A program made the position numbers and the translations under genes. A model generated the notes under the pieces. That model was not told the origin of the DNA, searched no databases, and saw nothing but the letters and a program-made list of their open reading frames with translations. Below, piece by piece: positions 12,671-23,560 of a stretch of DNA of 64,000 nt. Positions within the stretch are counted from its first letter, which is position 1; every line of letters starts with the position of its first letter. This stretch comes from Arachis hypogaea (Eukaryota > Streptophyta > Magnoliopsida > Fabales > Fabaceae), in the NCBI RefSeq assembly GCF_003086295.3, contig NC_092043.1:49690598-49754597 (forward strand). The letters run 5' to 3'.

Positions 12671-14976
12671 TCCGTAAGACTTACCACACAAGAACAATAT
12701 TCAATATCGTTTTATTATTAAATTTAAAAATTATATTTAACAACTTAATATCAGTAATATTATTAGAAAGACAAAAATATGAGTTAAAACATTGTGAATT
12801 TATTCTAATTAACATTTATTTATTACAAAATGCATTAGAATTTAAAAAAAATGATAATTTTTTGCTAATATTTTTTAATTTCTCCTGTAATTTTATTTGT
12901 TGAAAAATATTAAATTCATTCGATTGAAATAAAATTATGATGTTTTGAAGATAAAATTAAATAATTTAAACATTATCAACTGAATAATATTTTATCTTAC
13001 TATTTTTTTTCTTGTGTGTCTAATTTTTTATTTTTAAAGTGCCCACTTTTAATTTATATATTAAATTTTTTTATTGTTTCTAATATAATATTTGAATCTA
13101 AATCCTTAAAAAATAATAAAAATATTTATTATTTTATTTAGTTTCGCATTTATTACCTTCGAAACATTTAATAAAAAAGTAATAATTAATTAAAAAAGTA
13201 AAAAAGAAAAAGAAAGAAAAGACACATAGAGATACAGTGATGCAGGGAAAGTACAATTGTTCCAGTTGGGCTTTAAAGGCTCCCTTTCAAAAAGGCTGAA
13301 TTGTATGTACTTGTTCTTGGAAGAAGCCACTGCACTACTCTTCAGTCTTCCCCACTTCAACACCTCATACATAGAGAGAGAAACACAACAGACTCTTCAA
13401 TCTTCATTACTCATCTCATCAATCACTCTCTCTCTCTCTCTCTTTATTCCCAATGCAGTCATTGCACAACTTGAATTTTGAGTATGTGGAAACTTTCCTT
13501 CTTATCTTAGACACACAATTTATCATTGTATGAATGTATGATGAACTTTTTGTTTTTTCACATTGGAGTGGGAATGGTATTTTATTGAAATGTAGACACT
13601 TGAATTGTTATTTTTAAATGTGAAATAGTTTAATTAGAAAAATAAAATTGAATTGTCTAATTTATTAGAAATATAAAAATTGGATCGTCTGATTTATATT
13701 AAAAAATTAAAATATTTAACGTACAAAAATTAAATATTTTAATTTGTATACTTTTTATAATTTTAAAAACATAAAAAATTACAATATCATATTATTATAT
13801 CACTATTTTGATTTTTATACCCAAAAAAAACTAATGTATGATTATGGAAGAATGTAAATTAAATGAATGTTGAATATGTGTCATATTGAAAATAATAGAT
13901 AAATAATTTAAATTACCGGTTGATGCTAACTTGCTAAGTTTTAATTAGCTTTATGTATAATGTAAAGAAAAATTACAAATTAATATTATTAATCAACATT
14001 GACTCAACGTTTTATAATAATATTCATATTCTTCTTATTCATACTCTATTTTATTAGATGATTGTTAAATTATCCACTTGATTGATATTTTTTATTTACA
14101 ATAAATAAAAATGTAATTCATTTTCAGTGTATTTGTTTTATATAAATTTTAAAAAAATTAATTCGTTCCAACGTTTTGTTATTTTCAAATTTGTCCATGG
14201 TATTTTGAAAAAAAAAAAACAGATATAATCTCCATCTTTAAATATTTCACTCTTATTTAACCTCTATAGAATTTTTTTTGGCGTGAAAATAAATTTTATG
14301 GAAAATTATTATTAAGTGTTCTAAAAATATTAGTATTACAATAATTTTACTATTAATTTCAATTAGGACGGACCTTCCAAACCTTATATAAATAATTAAA
14401 TATAAGGGGAAGAGCACAAAAACATAGATTGCATTTGTGAGGCAATTAAAGAGAAGCAGAAAATAAGAATCAAATCAGAGGGGAAGGTCAAAGCACAAAA
14501 TGAGAAGATATGGATGAATGAATAGGAAATATCTGCACACAAAACTAATACCGAGGTAGCTGAATAATGCTAACAACATTATATCTTGTTTCTTTTTCTT
14601 ACAAGTAATAAGTAGTAATATATAACCTCGTAAAGAGTAAAGCCACATAGAAGTAGCTAGCTAGCTAGTTCGATTTCTTAGATAGACAGTAGTATATATA
14701 TACATAGTCCAGTTAGTTTTCAACAAAATCTTCGTACTAAATGCCATTGCTCTTGTTTATTTCAAATCAAATGGAACCTTCATGAAGTTACACGTTAGAA
14801 AAGAAAGGAAAGGAACCGAACCCCCCAAAAACGTGTCTCGGGAAAACACCACTACTCTCCCACTACCGGGGAAGAAACAACTTAATAAGGGTCCTAACCC
14901 TCGTAATCATGCCAATTACATTTTTTTTAAATTAAAAATGAGATTTGAATTCGAGATCTTAAATGAGTACAAAAAG
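12263..14976. other. Intergenic DNA; no supported gene
   Basis: Sequence is AT-rich with a (TA)n run at 12623-12668. The part at 13230-13480 is less AT-rich, contains a (CT)n run at about 13427-13442, and has the look of a 5' leader. A following ATG at 13455 opens only a few codons before a possible GT donor. No downstream exon can be identified, so I call no gene. Confidence 0.4.
12623..12668. repeat. (TA)n microsatellite
   Basis: Perfect AT/TA alternation for about 46 bases in intergenic DNA. Confidence 0.95.
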
Positions 14977-14986
14977 ACTATATAAA

Positions 14987-16429
14987 GAATAAATAGTTAA
15001 ATTAATCTTTCAAAAATTATGCAATCTTTAATTTAGTTTCTAAAAAAAATTTTAGTTAAATTTATCCTCAAAAGATTTTAGTTTAGTCACATTAGTCTTT
15101 CCGTCACTTTCTACATTAACGACGTTAATGAAAAGTGACGTGACACGTTAAATTACTTGTCAGCACATCCCTCTACATCTTAATTGGTAACCAGCACAAT
15201 ATTTTCATAAAATTTGGTCAAATCAGTCCCTAAATAACAAATCCTAATTCAAAAATGTTGCATATATATCCCCTTTCTATACAGTATAATTGCAGCAGTT
15301 CATATGGCAAAATTTGAGGTTGTCGACATGATGGTTTGTGAAGATAGAGGTCTCAGTGGTGGAACTAATCAACTTTTAGCTATTGAAAATGTTTAAGCAA
15401 CTAGACGAAACTCTAATCTCTAAAACAATTTTCAATTTCAGTCAAGAAACACCAACAAGAAACAGAATTTAACAATGGTACAATCCTAAAAAGAAGTTTA
15501 GTAACATAAAAAATAAATAAAAAATTTTCTTCCACAAAATTGAATTTCGCAAAGAAAATGTGATCCCAAAACTAAACAACAAAACAAACACTAAACATAA
15601 ACAATGATAAGAGAAATTGGTACCTAGTGCTCCTTTAATATTAAGAAAAACAAAACCCTTTATCAATTTTCATGAATCAACAAAGAGCAAAACCCTAACC
15701 CCACAATTGATTTTCAATTCCAACAAAAAATACCAACAAGAAATAAAATTTTTCAATAACAATCCTAAAAACAAGGTTAGTAACCAAAACAAAATAAAAC
15801 CTTAAACAACGACAAAAATAGCCGTCGGTCACGTCTTCAATTACTGCGAAGCCACTCCTCATCGGCGATCTTGCAAACACGCTGCGCTTGATACTTCAAT
15901 CGGCGACGATGATGAAGGATCCTTCATCTTCTCCTTAGCACGTCGAAAATGAAATGAGAGGGAGAGTCTTGTGAGAGGAAATAGAGACGTCACACCAGAT
16001 GCTTCGATCAACGACGATGATGAAGGCTTCTTTATCTTCTCCTCAGTGATGTCGAAAAGGAAGTGAGAGGGAGAGTCTTGTGAGAGAAACAGGGACGCTG
16101 CACCGGATGCTTCAATCGGCGACAAGGATGAAGACTTCTTCATCTTGTCAGCGACGTGAAAAAGGGAGGAGAGAGAGACTTTTTGTCTTGTGTGTTATTG
16201 TGACTTGTGAGTGAATGGAGTGAGAGAGATCAAAACGACAGTGTTTTAATGTTTATCTGACTCTTAACGTGTCACGTCACTTTCCGTTAATGCTGTTAAC
16301 GTAGAAAGTGACGGAAGGACTAACGTGACTAAACTAAAATCTTTTAGGGATGAATTTGACTAAAAAAATATTTCAAAAACCAAATTAAAGATCGCGTAAT
16401 TTTTCAGAGACCAATTTAATTATTTACTC
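14987..16429. mobile_element. MULE-type element with about 165 bp inverted ends
   Basis: The 1443 bp element is flanked by a perfect 10 bp duplication, ACTATATAAA, at 14977-14986 and 16430-16439. The left end starts GAATAAATAGTTAAATTAAT; the complement of the right end starts GAGTAAATAATTAAATTGGT. The inverted similarity continues about 165 bases inward, through a tract with CTTTCCGTCACTTTCTAC and AGTGACGTGACACGTTAA. Long terminal repeats starting with G plus a 9-11 bp duplication are the hallmarks of Mutator-like elements. No transposase is present, so it is non-autonomous. The interior (15200-16240) is less AT-rich and contains a 108 bp tandem repeat; it may be captured host DNA but I do not recognise its source. 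Confidence 0.85.
15880..16143. repeat. 108 bp tandem repeat inside the MULE
   Basis: Tracts like GATGATGAAGG followed by TTCATCTTCTCC recur at about 15908, 16016 and 16124, a period of 108 bases in two full units and part of a third. Because 108 is divisible by three, a 94-codon minus-strand frame stays open through it with a repeating SSS-LIEASG-type pattern. It is most likely a by-product of the repeat and not a real protein. Confidence 0.7.
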
Positions 16430-16462
16430 ACTATATAAACTATAGTTTATTATGCCAAAACA

Positions 16463-16526
<64 letters not shown>
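16463..16526. repeat. (TTA)n microsatellite
   Basis: About 21 uninterrupted TTA/ATT units lie just past the MULE. Confidence 0.97.
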
Positions 16527-16854
16527 TACTTACTAATTTAAATATTATTAATATTAACTTGTTATTATATAGTAACTAATTATATTAATCCAAAATAATG
16601 AGTGAAGTAAAGTTTCTTCAATTTTGATTTTATTTGTTGAAATAAAAATAAGCGAACCAAATAATTTATTCAATAGAAAAAGTTTAGAATTAATTTATTT
16701 TTTAATCAATAAATATTTCTCTTTTCCTAAAAAGCTTTATTTTTTAGCTTTGATTATTTATTATTTATTAGCCAATTATTAATTAAAAAATACTTATTAA
16801 AATAACAAAATACAAAAAGCAATTACCAAATTATAACTACCATATAAATTATGA

Positions 16855-17518
16855 CTATGGAGAACGACGACGTGGCAGGAATAGACAACGAAGGAGGTTA
16901 AGAACAGAAAACAGAAGACGTTAAGCCGATGGAGCCAGGCGACGAGAAGTCAAGAACGCGAGCAAGGCGACGAGAAGTCTGAACCGCAAACCACAAACCA
17001 CAGTCACGGAGAAAGCAATGGCGACAGGCGAGAACGCGACGAAAGGGACCAGCCTGACTATGCGTTTTCGCAAGGAATAGCTTCGAGAGGAAGCACGCTA
17101 CGTAGAAGGAAGAACATCATGAGATATCCGGCGAGCAACTTTCGATGGTGGTTAGGAAAACTGGCTGATGAGTGGTTTGGTGTCTCTGAGGGTGGGTGAG
17201 AGATTGGGACTTGGGAGTGAATGGTTACAGGTTGCAGCGTCGTGAACTCGTGAAGTGCGAGATTAGGGTTAGGTTATGGTGAATTGAATTTCTGAAAGGC
17301 TGAAAATAACTAACATATATATTTATTTTTTTAAAATTCTTATTGTGTGGATATGTGGATCTGCGGATACAAAGCAGATATCCGTGATTCGATCCTTGAA
17401 AGGTGCAGATTGGATCCTATCCGATCCGATCAGTCTACGGATCGGATATACGATTTTCGGATCGAATACGGATTTCACCGTAGATCTGCGGATACTATCC
17501 GATCCATGAACATTCCTA
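16855..17518 (-). mobile_element. Truncated hAT-like element, terminal part
   Basis: Read on the minus strand from 17518, the sequence starts TAGGAATGTTCATGGATCGG and runs on with many GGATCCG/GCGGATAT words. This closely resembles TAGGGGTGTTCATGGATCGG-type ends of plant hAT elements. Behind it lies a GC-richer, leader-like segment (17280 down to 16855). The matching opposite end is not visible to the left, so only one end and some interior remain. The family is assigned from memory of that terminus. Confidence 0.45.
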
Positions 17519-17785
17519 AATATGATTCGAGTCGTCCTTCATGTCTACATTTTTTAATCTTGTGGTGTTGTTACCTAACTTTTCCTTTTAGGGTGCGTTT
17601 TTGTGGTGGGAGAAGTTGTGAATTGTAATTCGAAACAACTGAATTTGAATGGTATATATAGGTGTTTATACAATAAATCTAGGCTAATACATTCGATTTA
17701 GTTATAGTGACAATACCTTTAAATTGAATTAGATCCATTCAATTTACTATGGATATAATAAAACGAAGCCTATACATTCAATTTA

Positions 17786-19292
17786 GGGTTAAATACTTTT
17801 TTCGTCCCTAAGGTCTGTGGCGAAAATCAAATTCGTCCCCGACTTTTTTTTGTTATTAAAACCATCCTCAACATTACAAAACATCATAAAATCATCTTTT
17901 ACTACTTCAATTTTATTATCTTGATCAAATTACCCTTTATAATTAATAAAAATAATATTAAGAAAAAACAAAACAACCCCTCCCCCCTCCCTCCCCCCCG
18001 GAACCTAAACCCTGTATCTCTTCAGTTTCTTCCCTCTCATCCCCTTCTTCCTACCCTTCCTCCTACCCCTTTCTTCGGAACCCTCCTTCCAACCACAACC
18101 CAAATTCTTACTCTCTCTCTTTCTGTCACCCTACCATCTCCACCCCCGCCTCCTTCTCCACCTTCTTCTCCCTAATGAGGTTCACAACCTCGCCGCCCAG
18201 TCCCACGTCGCCGTCTCCGTCGACAGAAAAACGCACCCAACCAGCGAGTCCAATCCTGTGAGCGTTGCAAGAGGTCACTGTCATGGACAGCGAAGAAGTC
18301 GATGACTCTGTCCCTGCTATTGGCTTGCAAGGCGTGAACGACGTAAAAGCGGGGAAGAGAAGTTTGGATTTTGGAGAGCGTAGCAAGGAGACGAGGGGCA
18401 ATGAGCCTATCGACTTGGAATTTAGGAACGTAGAGGGAGAAGATGAGGTCGATGATCTTATTGACATAGAAGCCCTTTCCAAGATTGGTTCGGAGCTCAG
18501 AGTCGTAGGATTGGAGAGTGTTGGTGAAGCCTCGGAAGACGAGAAACTCCTGAAACAGCTCCTCCGCGTACTGCATGTTCTCCATTAGCAGAGAGAGCGT
18601 GGGTTGGGGACTGGCAGAACGCGGCACTCTTTTAGAGCATTTGTTGGCTATTTTCTACTTTAACGATTGTTCAAGTGGTGGTGTTAGGCTATTTTAGGGG
18701 GTTTTGGATTCATCTTCGTTCCTCCTTTTTTCGTTCTTCCATTTTTTTTGAAGAACATAAACATCATTTTTTAATTCTTTTTTATTTCCTTGGTTGTTGA
18801 TTTTGGATTTGAAGTGTGATTGATGATGGTTAAACTGTTATCAAATTTAAAATTTGTAGTGATTTATTTTGTGGTTGTTGCTGTTGAATTTGCTATTGTT
18901 GAATTTGTTGAATTTGTTGTTGTTGCTGCTGAAGAAGAGAAGAAGAATTGTTGTTGCTGAATTTAGTTGTTACTGTTATTGAAGAAGAGAAGAAGAATTG
19001 GAATTTTTTGGGTGGGAGAGAAGGAGGAAAGGGGAGTCCGAAAAGAGCTGAAGGAAGGGGATGGGAAGGGAAGAGACATTGGAGGTGGGGGTGGGGTGGG
19101 GAGAGGGTTTTTTGTTTTTGTTTTTTATTATTTTTATTAATTATTAAAGGTAATTTGGTCAAAAAAATAAAATTGAGATAGAAATGATGATTTTATAACG
19201 TTTTGTAACGTTGAGAATTATTTTAATAAAAAAAAGTCAAAAACGATTTTGATTTTATCCCAAAATCTTAAGAACGAAAAAGTATTTAACCT
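17786..19292. mobile_element. Pack-MULE carrying a WDR91-like gene fragment
   Basis: The 1507 bp element is flanked by a perfect 9 bp duplication, TTCAATTTA, at 17777-17785 and 19293-19301. The left end starts GGGTTAAATACTTTTTTCGT; the complement of the right end starts AGGTTAAATACTTTTTCGTT. The inverted similarity is long (about 200 bases) and then turns into pyrimidine-rich on the left and purine-rich on the right. No transposase is encoded. The central part carries a minus-strand fragment of a WDR91-like gene. It ends about 800 bases before the LEAFY start codon, so it lies in that gene's upstream region. Confidence 0.85.
18172..18627 (-). pseudogene. Captured 5' fragment of a WDR91-like gene
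   Basis: The frame is open for 151 codons; the host-like part begins at the Met near 18585 (MENMQYAEELFQEFLVFRGF) and runs through FYVNKIIDLIFSLYVPKFQ, LSKIQTSLPRFYVVHALQ and DLLQRSQDWTRWLG. This matches, from memory, the N-terminal LisH-like region of plant homologues of WDR91, a WD-repeat regulator of endosomal phosphoinositide in animals. A stretch of about 20 residues expected before LSKIQ seems shortened, the WD repeats are absent, and the frame ends in an unrelated Arg-rich tail. It is therefore a capture inside the MULE and not a working gene. Whether it is transcribed is unknown. Confidence 0.65.
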
Positions 19293-19301
19293 TTCAATTT
19301 A

Positions 19302-20098
19302 CTATCTGTTAGTCATTTTAACATTTTGCTATGCCTACTAAATTGAAGCTATATATTTCGATTTATATATATTTTTATTAATTTGAATCTTATTCAAGAA
19401 TGTAATATATATAAACACAATAAAAAAATCATGTAATATTATTACATTTACGATTATTACGTAATATTAACTTCTGTTTAGTTTGTTTATGTGTTTTATT
19501 CTAAAATATATATTAAAATATAAAATATATATAAAAAATAAAATAAATCACATACAAACAAATAAAAAAAATTAATTTAATAACTAATTTTACTGTTTTT
19601 GTCTTTTGTGAGAGATTGTATACGATGCAGGGTTATATTCTCTTTATTTAAGGCAAAATACCTAAATAAACTAAAATCATGCTAAAATTACGCCAATCAT
19701 TCAAAATTAAAAGCGTTACGTATATGCTTTTAATGAATATTTCTATACAAATCAATTAAGTAATAGGTATACATGTAATTCGATTGAAACAGATTCGATT
19801 TATCATATTCACCAAAATATATAAATTGATGTATATTAATTTAATTTATTATGGTGCAAATGTATAAAAAGAGTACAATAAAAAGTACATTTAATAATAT
19901 TTATAATAAATATAATAAAGAGTACATTTAATAATAAATTTAAAAAATAATAATTATAAATATTTTCTATAAATATTTATGTAGACTGAAACATTAGAAC
20001 ACAGTACCAAAACCCTCTCACACAGATACAATCACATTGCATCATTTCTTCTCATCTCATCTCACTTTCCAATCCCTCTCTTCAACATTCAACACTCA
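19302..20098 (+). other. LEAFY upstream region
   Basis: About 800 bases lie between the Pack-MULE and the LEAFY ATG. The sequence is AT-rich until about 20000, then becomes a CT-rich, leader-like stretch (20010-20098) consistent with a 5' untranslated region. I see no unambiguous TATA or cis motif to name. Confidence 0.5.
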
Positions 20099-22797
20099 AT
20101 GGACCCTGCTGACGCATTCACAACAAGCCTCTTCAAGTGGGATCCACGCACGGTCCTTCCTCCTCCTCCTTCCTCTGCCACTCGTCCGCCGCCTCAGATC
20201 CTTGACTACACGGTTGCTCCCCCTGCTGTCTCCCCTTCTTCGGTGTCCTTCCCGCCACCCAAGAGACCCGACCTAGGAGGTCTCGAAGAGCTTTTCCAAG
20301 CCTACGGTATACGCTATTACACGGCGGCAAAGATGGCAGAGCTAGGGTTCACGGTGAGGACTCTTGTTGACATGAAAGACGATGAGATCGACGATATGAT
20401 GAATAGCCTCTCTCAGATCTTCCGATGGGACCTTCTCGTCGGTGAGAGGTATGGTGTTAAGGCTGCCGTTAGAGCTGAGCGGCGTCGTCTCGAGGAGGAG
20501 GAGCTTATCAAACGCCGTAACTTCCTCTGCACCACTGATACCACCACCAACGCCCTTGACGCTCTTTCTCAAGAAGGTAATAACTCATTCTATTTTCACT
20601 TTCCAAACAAATTAAATATCAAAGTTCTTAGATTCAACCCTTAGTTATATAGCAACTATCTTTTTGTGTTACATATCATAATCATAATCATAATACTTAT
20701 ATGTATATGATGAGTGAATCTATGTTACACCAGCATTTTGAAAAGTTTGATGGATGACTACTGTTATATTAAGCTACTGTTCTACCATTGCTAATATATA
20801 CACACATCTTGCTACAAATTAAATGTTACACATATATACCTTGTTTATATTTAATTATTTTATTAATTAACATGATTCATTTGTTGTTATGACTTATAGT
20901 TTCAACATATATGTGTGTGTTTTTTTCTTTGTATCATTTTATATATAATGCTACAAGTTAAACAATATATACATATCCTATTATATACGAATGATATGAT
21001 GTCATTGATACATTAATTAATTAAAGCATATATATGAAATGGGTCTGATTATTAGCCAAAACATAATATCATAATATATAAGAAATGTTTTAAATTTGAT
21101 ACTTTACTTATCCTGAGAAAATATAGGGTAACTCGATGTTAGTTTTACATGTGTACACAGGTTTATCAGAGGAACCAGTGGTGCAACAAGAGAAAGAGGC
21201 TGCTGGAAGCGGGGGAGGGAGTACGTGGGAGGTGGTAGGCGGCGGAGAAGAGAGGAGGAAGCAGGTGCAGCAAGAAAGGAGGAGGAGAAGAAGCAACAAG
21301 ATAAATAACAAGGGAATTAATAGAAGCAACAACGAGGATGGTGAAGAGGAAGAGTTAGAAGGAGAAGAGAACGACATGATTGAAGGGAGCAATGGCGGCA
21401 ACGGCGGAGAAAGGCAAAGAGAGCACCCCTTCATAGTGACGGAGCCTGGGGAAGTGGCACGTGGCAAGAAGAATGGATTAGACTACCTTTTTCATCTCTA
21501 TGAACAATGCCGTGAGTTCTTGATCCAAGTTCAAGCCATTGCTAAGGACCGTGGGGAAAAATGCCCCACCAAGGTATAATATGACCCTAACCCTCTCCTA
21601 TGTTACCTTCTTTATTCTTTATTATTTCCTACTTTGCTACATTAATGAATGTTATGCATACGTGAAATAAACCAATTTTTTGGTTGTTGATTTGATTCAT
21701 TATTTATTACGTGAAATAATTGTCTACAATATCATTTATATTTATTACAATGTGGATAAAAAAATAATGTTCTCAATAGATTGGTAGAATAAAAAAATTA
21801 TACTATCATTTATATTTTTTACAATGTGGATAAAAAAAATGTTCTCATTTAATTGATAGAATAAAAAATTATACTATCATTTACAATTGTGTATTTGTTA
21901 ATTGTAAAATTCTATACTAATAATATATAAAATTTTTTGTTTTTATACTTCAATTTTTTTCGCACTTACAGTAAAAAATAGTTTTTATAATTATGTATAT
22001 ATTTTCATATTATAAAAACTAATTTTAATTTTAAATTTATTATTTAAAATGTTGTCTAAATATATAAATTTTATTTGATAACCATAGAAATATTTTTAAA
22101 TCATCGGATATGCATATTAATTATTTTATTTTTAAACAAAACTTAATTAATAGTGTAGGAAATCAATATTGATATCAATGCATCCATAAGAAGAATTTAT
22201 TTCAAACATGAATAAAATTGATTTTTTTTCTTATTTGTCCTTTTTTATCCTTTGGTTTCTGAGAGTGAGAGTAAGTCTCTGCAGTTTTGATGGTTCCTTG
22301 TGTTGCTTAGAAGAAAGAACACGTGACGAGTCAGGGAGTCTCGTGAGAGGGTCCCACTCTTAAACTGAGATTCTGCATCCGTACGGTGGTGAAATGTATT
22401 GTCCGGTCACAAAGAAGAACCATATATATAGGGTTTAGTAACCCTAACTTTTCACATTAACACACGTTAGTCAAAGTCATGCATTGCATTGCATCTTTTC
22501 TTAGATTCTAGCATGCACTCATAACAATCACAATCACCTCTCCCTTTAATTGACACGTATCCATCTGTTCCTGTGATTCTGTTACTTTGATGAATTGTTC
22601 TTTGCCTATATTCTATTCAATGTTACTTTGATGTGCATGGGTGTAGGCAATAAGTAGGTTACTGTTTATGATTATTCTTTTGAGATATCACAATATTACA
22701 TACACCCATTAGTAAAAGATGTTGGAAGCTGAATTATGTTACTATAATATAGTTGACTTCTTATCTATAATATAATGATGGAGTTAAAAATTCACCT

Positions 22798-22878
<81 letters not shown>

Positions 22879-23560
22879 AATTATATGTGTTGTTTAACTT
22901 ATTTTTAAGGTGCATTTTATATTTTAATATATATTAGTGTACTTTTAATACGATCAAAATACAATACGTAGTTACGAAAAAGCATAAGAAAACAATGTTT
23001 TTTCTAACCTAAATAATAAGTTAAAAAAATTTTATTTTATTTTTAAAATTTATATTTTAAATTAATTAAGTTTATTCATGTTTAGTGAACTTAAAATGTA
23101 CTCAATTGGGTTTATACATTAATATTATTAGAAGGATGAGATAACATTTGTTTGTTGTTGATGAATTTTGGTAGCGCAGGTAACAAATCAAGTATTCAGG
23201 TATGCAAAGAAAGCAGGTGCAAGCTACATTAACAAGCCAAAGATGAGGCACTACGTCCATTGCTATGCCCTACACTGCCTCGACGAGGACGCGTCTAACG
23301 AGCTCCGACGAACCTTCAAGGAGAGGGGCGAGAACGTGGGCGCCTGGAGGCAAGCGTGCTACAAGCCTCTAGTTGCGATAGCTGCTCGTCAGGGTTGGGA
23401 CATTGATGCCATCTTCAATGCTCATCCTCGCCTTTCCATTTGGTATGTCCCTACTAAGCTCCGCCAACTTTGTCATGCTGAGAGTAACAATGCTGCTGTG
23501 GTCGCCACCGTAGCAGTCTCTACCTCTGTTTCGCCAGCAGTTGCCCAACTTCCTTTTTAA
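20099..23560 (+). CDS. LFY: LEAFY/FLORICAULA transcription factor, three exons
   Basis: Exons 20099-20576, 21161-21573 and 23180-23560 join in phase into a complete 423-residue protein, the usual LFY length. Residues about 58-135 are the conserved SAM-type oligomerisation domain ([33 protein letters not shown]). Residues 160-245 are a variable linker with a basic patch (RRRRRSNK) followed by an acidic run. Residues 246 to about 405 are the LFY DNA-binding domain ([80 protein letters not shown]). Both introns sit at the positions usual for this family. LFY activates floral homeotic genes and specifies floral meristems; in some legumes the orthologue (UNIFOLIATA) also drives compound-leaf growth. 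Intron 2 (21574-23179) has a long TA run and nothing else visible. No damage is seen. Confidence 0.97.
22803..22873. repeat. (TA)n microsatellite in LEAFY intron 2
   Basis: About 71 bases of uninterrupted TA. Such runs are length-variable and could serve as an intragenic marker for this LFY copy. Confidence 0.97.

Noticed and set aside
13230..13500. Possible microRNA precursor or gene first exon
   Set aside because: Arms pair poorly and no known miRNA sequence is seen. The ATG at 13455 leads to only a few codons with no downstream exon found.
17347..17628. 93-codon plus-strand frame
   Set aside because: Lies over the GGATCCG-rich hAT-like terminus; no protein similarity.
18265..18588. 107-codon plus-strand frame in the Pack-MULE
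   Set aside because: Antisense of the WDR91-like fragment, which carries the family similarity.
21108..21467. 119-codon minus-strand frame opposite LEAFY exon 2
   Set aside because: Leu/Ser-rich antisense of the purine-rich LFY linker; LFY explains the sequence.
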